In this document: positions 59,302-64,000 of the stretch, piece after piece
How positions within the stretch are numbered: the stretch's first letter is position 1
How the letters are laid out: the number at the start of each line of letters is the position of its first letter
Source: Albimonas sp036154955
GTDB taxonomy: Bacteria; Pseudomonadota; Alphaproteobacteria; Rhodobacterales; Rhodobacteraceae
DNA length: 64,000 nt
Assembly (NCBI GenBank): GCA_036154955.1
Contig: JAYZWL010000078.1
Span: forward strand, 96,463-160,462
Reading direction: 5' to 3'
Position numbers and translations under genes: made by a program
The notes under the pieces: generated by a model
Database searches by the model: none
Told to the model about the DNA's origin: nothing
The model's input: the letters and a program-made list of their open reading frames with translations, nothing else

Positions 59302-62300
59302 TCAGCGGTTGAACGCCCACCAGCCCCGCTTCTTGGGGCGCGCGTCATCCGCCGGCGCCGGCTCCGAACCGGAGGTCGCCTCGGCCATCTCGGGGGACGG
59401 GGACGGGGCAGGGGCGGGGGCCTCCGCCGACAGGTCCTCGGGCACGGGCTCGGCCTGCAGCTCGCTCGCGTCCTGCTCCGGCTGCTCGGCCACGTCGCCG
59501 GCGTCGGCGCCGGGCGCATCGGGCTGCGGTTCGGCGCCCGCCGTCTCCGCCGCGACCGCTTCAGCCGCGGGCTCGGGTGCGGGTTCGGGCAAAGGCGTCG
59601 GAGCGTCGGTCGGCCCGGCTTCGGCCGCAGGCGCGGCGTCGGCCGTTTCAGCGGGGGCGACGGCAGCGGTCGTCTCCGTCGGCGCCGGGGTCTCCGTCGC
59701 CGGCTCCGCCGCGTCCGCGCGCGGCTTGCGCCGGCGGCGGGTGCGACGCGGGGCCGGGATCGCGGCGTCGACCGGCTCCGTCCCCTGGTCGCTCTCCTCC
59801 GCCTCGGTCCCCGCGGCTTCGACGGCGCCGGCCTCGGCCGGTTCGGCGGCCTCAGGGGTTCCGGTCGTCACGTCCTCGGCCGCGTCCTCGTCGCGCGGGC
59901 CGCGCCGCCGGCGACGGCCGCCGCGGCGACCGCGACGACGGCGGGAGGCGTCGTCGTCCTCGGCCCCGTCCTCCGCGCTGTCCGCGCGGGCCCGGGTCGC
60001 GGGCGTCGCTTCGGGCTCCGGCTTCGCTTCGGCTTCGGGCGCTTCGGCTTCGGTCGCCTCGGCCTCGACGATCTCCGCCTCTTCGATCTGGTCGTAATCC
60101 TCCAGATCCGGCGGGGCCACCGACAGCGCCGTCACCGCCGCCACCTGGGTCGGCTTGCGGGTCTGGGTCTTCACCTTCTCGATATGGAACTCGGGCGAGA
60201 ACAGCGCCGGGTCGGGCTGCACCCGCACCACCACGCCATGCTGCGCCTCAATCGCCGAGAGGTTCTCGCGCTTGTCGTTGAGCAGATAGGCCGCCGCCCC
60301 CATCGGGGCGTGCACCAGCAGTTCCGGCGCGCGGGCGCGGGCGGCCTCGCCCTCGAGTTGGCGCAGGATGGCGAGCGCGAGCGACGAATCCGCCCGCACG
60401 ATCCCCGTCCCGTGGCAATGGGCGCAGGGGGCGGTGGTCGCCTCCAGCACGCCGGGGCGCAGGCGCTGGCGGCTCATCTCCATCAGCCCGAAGGCGGAGA
60501 TGCGGCCGACCTGGATCCGCGCCCGGTCGATCTTGAGCTTCTCCTTCATCCGCTTCTCGACGGCCCGGTTGTTGCGCGGGTCCTCCATGTCGATGAAGTC
60601 GATGACGATCAGCCCGGCGAGGTCGCGGAGGCGCAGCTGGCGGGCGATCTCGTCCGCCGCCTCCAGGTTGGTCTTGAGGGCGGTGTCCTCGATGGACCCT
60701 TCCTTGGTCGACTTGCCGGAGTTGATGTCGATGGCCACCAGCGCCTCGGTCACGCCGATGACGATGTAGCCGCCCGACTTGAGCTGCACGACCGGGTGGA
60801 TCAGGGCGCTGAGCTCCTGCTCCACGCCATGCTTGGCGAAGAGCGGGGCGCCGCCCTCATGCAGCACCACGTTGCGGGCGTGGCCGGGCATGAGCATGCC
60901 CATATAGTCCCGCGCCTCGCGCCAGCCTTCGGCGCCCTCCACCACGATCTGGTCGATCCCGGTGGCGTAGAGGTCGCGGATCACCCGCTTGATGAGGCTG
61001 CCTTCCTCGTAGATCAGGCTGGGCGCCACCGACTTGAGGGTGATGGAGCGCACCTGCTCCCACTGACGCAGGAGGTATTCGTAGTCGCGCTCGATCTCCG
61101 CCCGCGTGCGCTTGGCGCCGGCGGTGCGGATGATCAGGCCCATGCCCTTGGGCACCTCGAATTCCGAGGCGATGTCCTTGAGCTTCTTGCGGTCGGCGGC
61201 GTTGGTGATCTTGCGGGAGATGCCGCCGCCGCGGGCGGTGTTGGGCATCAGCACGCAGTAGCGGCCGGCGAGGCTCAGATAGGTGGTCAGCGCGGCGCCC
61301 TTGTTGCCCCGCTCCTCCTTCACGACCTGGACCAGCAGGATCTGCCGGACCTTGATCACTTCCTGGATCTTGTAGCGGCGCTGGAAGATGCGGCGGGCGG
61401 AGATCGCCTCGGCCATGTCGTCGCCGCCGTCGGCGTCGCGGCCGGCGGGTTCGGCCGCGGGGGCCGGGGCGTCGTCGTCGTCATCCGGGGCGGAGTCGCG
61501 GGACCGGCTCGGGCGGGAGCGCGACGGGCGGGCGGGCTCGGAGGAATCCGCTTCCGGGTCCGCCTCCGCGTCCGTTCCGTCCTCGGCCCGGGCGCGGCCG
61601 CGGCGGGAGCGGCGGGAGCGTCCGCCGCGGCGGGAGCGGCGGCGACGGCGGTCGCCGTCCTCCTCGCTCTCGCCGTCGCCCTCGCCTTCGGCGCTTTCGG
61701 TTTCGGGGTCGGCGGTCTCGGCCTGCGAGGCGGCTTCGACGTCGCCCTCGGCGGCGTCGGCTTCGGCTCCGGCTTCGGCTCCGGCGGCGGGCGCCTCGAC
61801 GGGCGCGTCGGCGTCGCTTGCCGCGGGTTCGGAGCCTGCGGCGGTCCCGTCGATTTCCGACGGCGCGTCGACGGGGGCGTCCGCGGCCACGGTTTCGGTC
61901 GCTTCGGCCGCGGGGGCGGCCGGGGCGACGGCCTCTGCTTCGGCTTCGGCGGCCGGCTCGGGCGTCGCCGGGGTTTCGGCCTGGGGGGCCTGCGCTTCGG
62001 CCTCGGGCGCCGGCGTCGCCGCCTCGGTCGCCGGCGTCTCGGGCGCGGTTTCCGCGTCCGCTTCGGCCGCAGGCGCGGGCGTCGCGGCGGCCGGGTCGGG
62101 CTCCGCGGTCGCGGCGGTCTCGTCCTCGGGGCGACGCTCGGCGGCTGGGGCGGGGACGTAGTCCTCCTCCACCCGGTCGTCGTCGCCGGTCCCCGCGCTT
62201 TCGGCGATGGAGCTCGGCGGCTTGGCCTCGGGGTCGACCTCCTCGATATCCGGGTCGGCGGGGGCGGGCTGCGCCTCCGCTTCCGGCTCGGGGGTCCCGG

Positions 62301-62967
62301 CGGTCTCGGGCGCGGTTTCGGCCTCCGCCACCGTCACCGGCTCCGCGGACGCGGCGGCGACCTCGGCTTCGGCCGCGACGGTTTCGGCCTCGGCGCGGGG
62401 GGCCTCGACCTCGTCGGAGGCGCGGGGCGCGTCGTCGCCCGACGGATCGTCGTCCGTCGCGTCGTCGTCGCCGGCGTCCGAGTCGTCATCGTCGTTCACG
62501 TCGACGACCGTCATCGCGTCGTCGTCGCCGTCGATGTCGTCGTCCTGATCCCCGTCCTGATCCGCGTCGAGGTCCTGATCGTCGTCCTCGACCTCCGTCT
62601 CCTCCGCCGCGGCGCGACGCGAGCCGCGGCCCTTGCGCCGGCTGCGTCCGCCTTCCTCGGCGGCGGCGCGGCGGCGGGCCTCGGCCTCCTCCTCCGCCAT
62701 CAGCGCTTCGCGGTCGGCGCGGGGGATCTGGTAATAGTCGGGGTGGATTTCCGAGAAGGCGAGAAATCCATGCCGGTTGCCGCCGTATTCGACGAACGCC
62801 GCCTGAAGCGACGGCTCAACGCGCGTCACCTTGGCGAGATAGATGTTTCCGGCGATCTGCTTCTTGGCGGCCGACTCGAAGTCGAAGTCGTCTACCTTGT
62901 TTCCGTCCGCGACGACGACCCGGGTCTCTTCCGGGTGGGTCGCGTCGATGAGCATTTTCTTGGCCAT
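59302..62967 (-). CDS. rne: Ribonuclease E
   Basis: This 1221-residue endoribonuclease is the core of the RNA degradosome. The start MAKKMLIDATHPEETRVVV fits the family. The S1 domain begins near 37, is broken after FSEIHPDYYQIP (near 72-80) by a ~440-residue acidic and Ala/Glu/Pro-rich insert, and resumes at RRYKIQEVIKVRQILLVQVVKEERGNKGAAL near 529. Catalytic aspartates are in ALVAIDINSGKS (near 745) and VIDFIDMEDPRNN (near 787), the zinc link in CAHCHGTG (near 847). The C-terminus is Arg- and acid-rich and ends KKRGWWAFNR. The insert is common in alphaproteobacteria but long here. Confidence 0.95.
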   Translation of the reverse strand: MAKKMLIDATHPEETRVVVADGNKVDDFDFESAAKKQIAGNIYLAKVTRVEPSLQAAFVEYGGNRHGFLAFSEIHPDYYQIPRADREALMAEEEAEARRRAAAEEGGRSRRKGRGSRRAAAEETEVEDDDQDLDADQDGDQDDDIDGDDDAMTVVDVNDDDDSDAGDDDATDDDPSGDDAPRASDEVEAPRAEAETVAAEAEVAAASAEPVTVAEAETAPETAGTPEPEAEAQPAPADPDIEEVDPEAKPPSSIAESAGTGDDDRVEEDYVPAPAAERRPEDETAATAEPDPAAATPAPAAEADAETAPETPATEAATPAPEAEAQAPQAETPATPEPAAEAEAEAVAPAAPAAEATETVAADAPVDAPSEIDGTAAGSEPAASDADAPVEAPAAGAEAGAEADAAEGDVEAASQAETADPETESAEGEGDGESEEDGDRRRRRSRRGGRSRRSRRGRARAEDGTDAEADPEADSSEPARPSRSRPSRSRDSAPDDDDDAPAPAAEPAGRDADGGDDMAEAISARRIFQRRYKIQEVIKVRQILLVQVVKEERGNKGAALTTYLSLAGRYCVLMPNTARGGGISRKITNAADRKKLKDIASEFEVPKGMGLIIRTAGAKRTRAEIERDYEYLLRQWEQVRSITLKSVAPSLIYEEGSLIKRVIRDLYATGIDQIVVEGAEGWREARDYMGMLMPGHARNVVLHEGGAPLFAKHGVEQELSALIHPVVQLKSGGYIVIGVTEALVAIDINSGKSTKEGSIEDTALKTNLEAADEIARQLRLRDLAGLIVIDFIDMEDPRNNRAVEKRMKEKLKIDRARIQVGRISAFGLMEMSRQRLRPGVLEATTAPCAHCHGTGIVRADSSLALAILRQLEGEAARARAPELLVHAPMGAAAYLLNDKRENLSAIEAQHGVVVRVQPDPALFSPEFHIEKVKTQTRKPTQVAAVTALSVAPPDLEDYDQIEEAEIVEAEATEAEAPEAEAKPEPEATPATRARADSAEDGAEDDDASRRRRGRRGGRRRRRGPRDEDAAEDVTTGTPEAAEPAEAGAVEAAGTEAEESDQGTEPVDAAIPAPRRTRRRRKPRADAAEPATETPAPTETTAAVAPAETADAAPAAEAGPTDAPTPLPEPAPEPAAEAVAAETAGAEPQPDAPGADAGDVAEQPEQDASELQAEPVPEDLSAEAPAPAPSPSPEMAEATSGSEPAPADDARPKKRGWWAFNR

Positions 62968-63505
62968 GGTCTCCTGACCCGGCGCGCCGCCTCCTGAACC
63001 GCGCGCCCCGGCGGGGCGGGCGGATGAAAACGTGCGTCGGCTGATACTGGGGCGAGTGCCGCCGCGGTCCGGGCGCGCGCAAAGGCCGGCGCCGAGGCGC
63101 GGTCTCTTTCGTCGCTGATCCGGAAATGGGCGCGCATCGCGGTCTGATCTCCTGACCGGTCCGGCGAAAGGCGCCGTCCGGCCGCAGTCGGGAAGGGGCG
63201 GGGACCCGAGGGCCCGGCCCCGATCTCGGCGCCGCGCCGGAGGAACGGGCTGCCACGGCCGGGCCTTGACCCTCGCCGTCGCCATCGTCCCTTGATCCGG
63301 GGCGTCGTCCGAAAAACTTTCGGTTCGTCGCTGCGCCGTGGCCCGTGCGCGCAGGGCGCGACCCGGACGAGCGGCAGCCTTGACACTATAGCCAACGCCG
63401 CGGCCTGTTGACAATCGCTATCGCGCGAGGTCTGGCGATCGGGGCGCGGGAGACGCGCGGTCGGTCCGCGGCGGGATTTCGCGCGTCGCGCCAAAGGGAT
63501 GACGA
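62968..63505. other. Divergent rne/amidase region with a ~410-nt rne leader
   Basis: 538 bp. The rne promoter at 63385-63414 places transcription start near 63378, so rne has a leader of about 410 nt, long as in E. coli, where it mediates autoregulation by RNase E. No short frame is supported. The amidase promoter must overlap the same region; a TTGACA lies at 63408-63413 but no matching -10 element was seen. Confidence 0.6.
63385..63414 (-). promoter_or_regulatory. Sigma-70 promoter of rne
   Basis: On the minus strand: TTGTCA (complement of 63409-63414), an 18-nt spacer, TATAGT (complement of 63385-63390). Each hexamer is 5 of 6 to consensus, notable in such GC-rich DNA. Confidence 0.8.
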
Positions 63506-64000
63506 ATGGCGGGGACGGCTGAAACCAGGCGGATGCGCGCAATCCGCTTCATTCGCCGCGGGGGCGGGGCGGGGCTGGTCGCCGTGCTGGGGCTGGCCTT
63601 CGGCGTGTTCGGACTGAACCCGGGCGCGCTGTGGCGCGACGACGTCCCCGGGGCGCCCGAGGCCCCGCCACCCGACCGGCCCGCGGTCGCGACCGCGCCG
63701 ACCGTCGCCGCGCCGCCGCCGCCCCTGCCGACGCTGGCGGCCGCGCCCGCCGCCTCGCCGGTCCCCGCGCCCTCGCCCGCGCCGGCCGCGCCGGATCCCG
63801 AATCCGAGGCGGCGGAGGCGCTGGCGCTGTCGGGAGAGGCGCGGGTGGTCGGCATGCGCCATCTCGACGACCGCACGCGCCTGGCGCTGTCGCTGCCCGG
63901 CGCCGGGCCGTGGGGGGGCGTACCGCCGGAGGCCCCCCCCCGCCGGAAAGGGGTCGTGGGGGGCCGGGGGTGGGGCCGCACGCGCCCCCCCCCCCCCCCC
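63506..64000 (+). CDS. N-acetylmuramoyl-L-alanine amidase-like protein, N-terminal part, cut by window
   Basis: The ATG at 63506 (AGGGA 6 nt upstream) opens a frame that runs off the end: 165 codons seen. The product has a basic start (TRRMRAIRFIRRG), a transmembrane or signal helix (GLVAVLGLAFGVFGLNP near 25-41), a Pro/Ala-rich linker, and ARVVGMRHLDDRTRLALSLPG near 116-136, which resembles the beginning of an AMIN domain. In Rhodobacterales the gene divergent from rne is usually an AmiC-type amidase. The identification rests on these two points. The last ~30 codons are unreliable, as the sequence degenerates into homopolymers. Confidence 0.55.
   Translation, partial: MAGTAETRRMRAIRFIRRGGGAGLVAVLGLAFGVFGLNPGALWRDDVPGAPEAPPPDRPAVATAPTVAAPPPPLPTLAAAPAASPVPAPSPAPAAPDPESEAAEALALSGEARVVGMRHLDDRTRLALSLPGAGPWGGVPPEAPPRRKGVVGGRGWGRTRPPPPP

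Overview
The window is one stretch of a very GC-rich alphaproteobacterial chromosome, most likely from a member of the Rhodobacterales (Paracoccaceae-like). The evidence is the infA-maf-rng-yacG-tRNA-Phe order, the accB-accC pair next to dsbA-like and M48 peptidase genes, the hflK-hflC-DUF2065-degP order, an RNase E with a very long acidic insert in its S1 domain, and two secreted proteins ending in VPLPA-type sorting signals. The genus cannot be read from the sequence. Both edges cut genes, and the last ~90 bases (homopolymer runs, ending in a C tract) look like poor contig-end sequence.

Layout. 1-8785 is a plus-strand catabolic and uptake cluster: a truncated flavin reductase, a BMP-type binding protein, an amidohydrolase, a complete polyamine-type ABC transporter (binding protein, two permeases, ATPase), a NodB-fold hydrolase and a deaminase that closely resembles yeast cytosine deaminase. 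The last five genes from the first permease onward are overlapping or nearly so. I read it as import and ring opening of a small nitrogen compound such as a cyclic amide, imide or pyrimidine; the substrate is inferred. 8827-19353 is a mixed block: an AhpD-like protein, a secreted zinc metalloprotease with a sorting signal, a PRISE-like reductase, CpdB, betaine-homocysteine methyltransferase divergent from glutaryl-CoA dehydrogenase, a YciI protein and a RadC with a ~400-residue low-complexity N-terminus.

19354-22946 is the least ordinary stretch: an 840-bp IS5-family element with a split transposase, a 106-bp tandem repeat directly beside it, one GST operon, and ~860 bp of gene-free, extremely GC-rich DNA. 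22947-33006 holds an octaheme cytochrome-like protein with a C-terminal repeat region, tRNA-Phe, the yacG-rng-maf-infA group, a DUF992 protein, a GST-thiN pair and rlmE with a Ppx/GppA phosphatase. 33375-50426 holds an M14 peptidase with an unrecognised N-terminal half, another gene-poor stretch, a BTAD/TPR regulator divergent from a Dcp peptidase, an MFS transporter, rpiA, glutathione reductase, the hflKC-DUF2065-degP membrane quality-control group and a CoA-transferase. 50577-64000 holds a TetR/GST divergent pair with a perfect operator, accBC, dsbA-like and M48 genes, an aminotransferase, a second VPLPA protein, rne with its promoter and a long leader, and the start of an amidase divergent from rne.

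Shared themes are thiol chemistry (three GSTs, glutathione reductase, DsbA-like protein), envelope proteolysis (HflKC, DegP, M48) and RNA turnover (RNase E and RNase G). Two families of short dispersed hairpin repeats lie between genes. No CRISPR array, prophage or classical defence island was seen.
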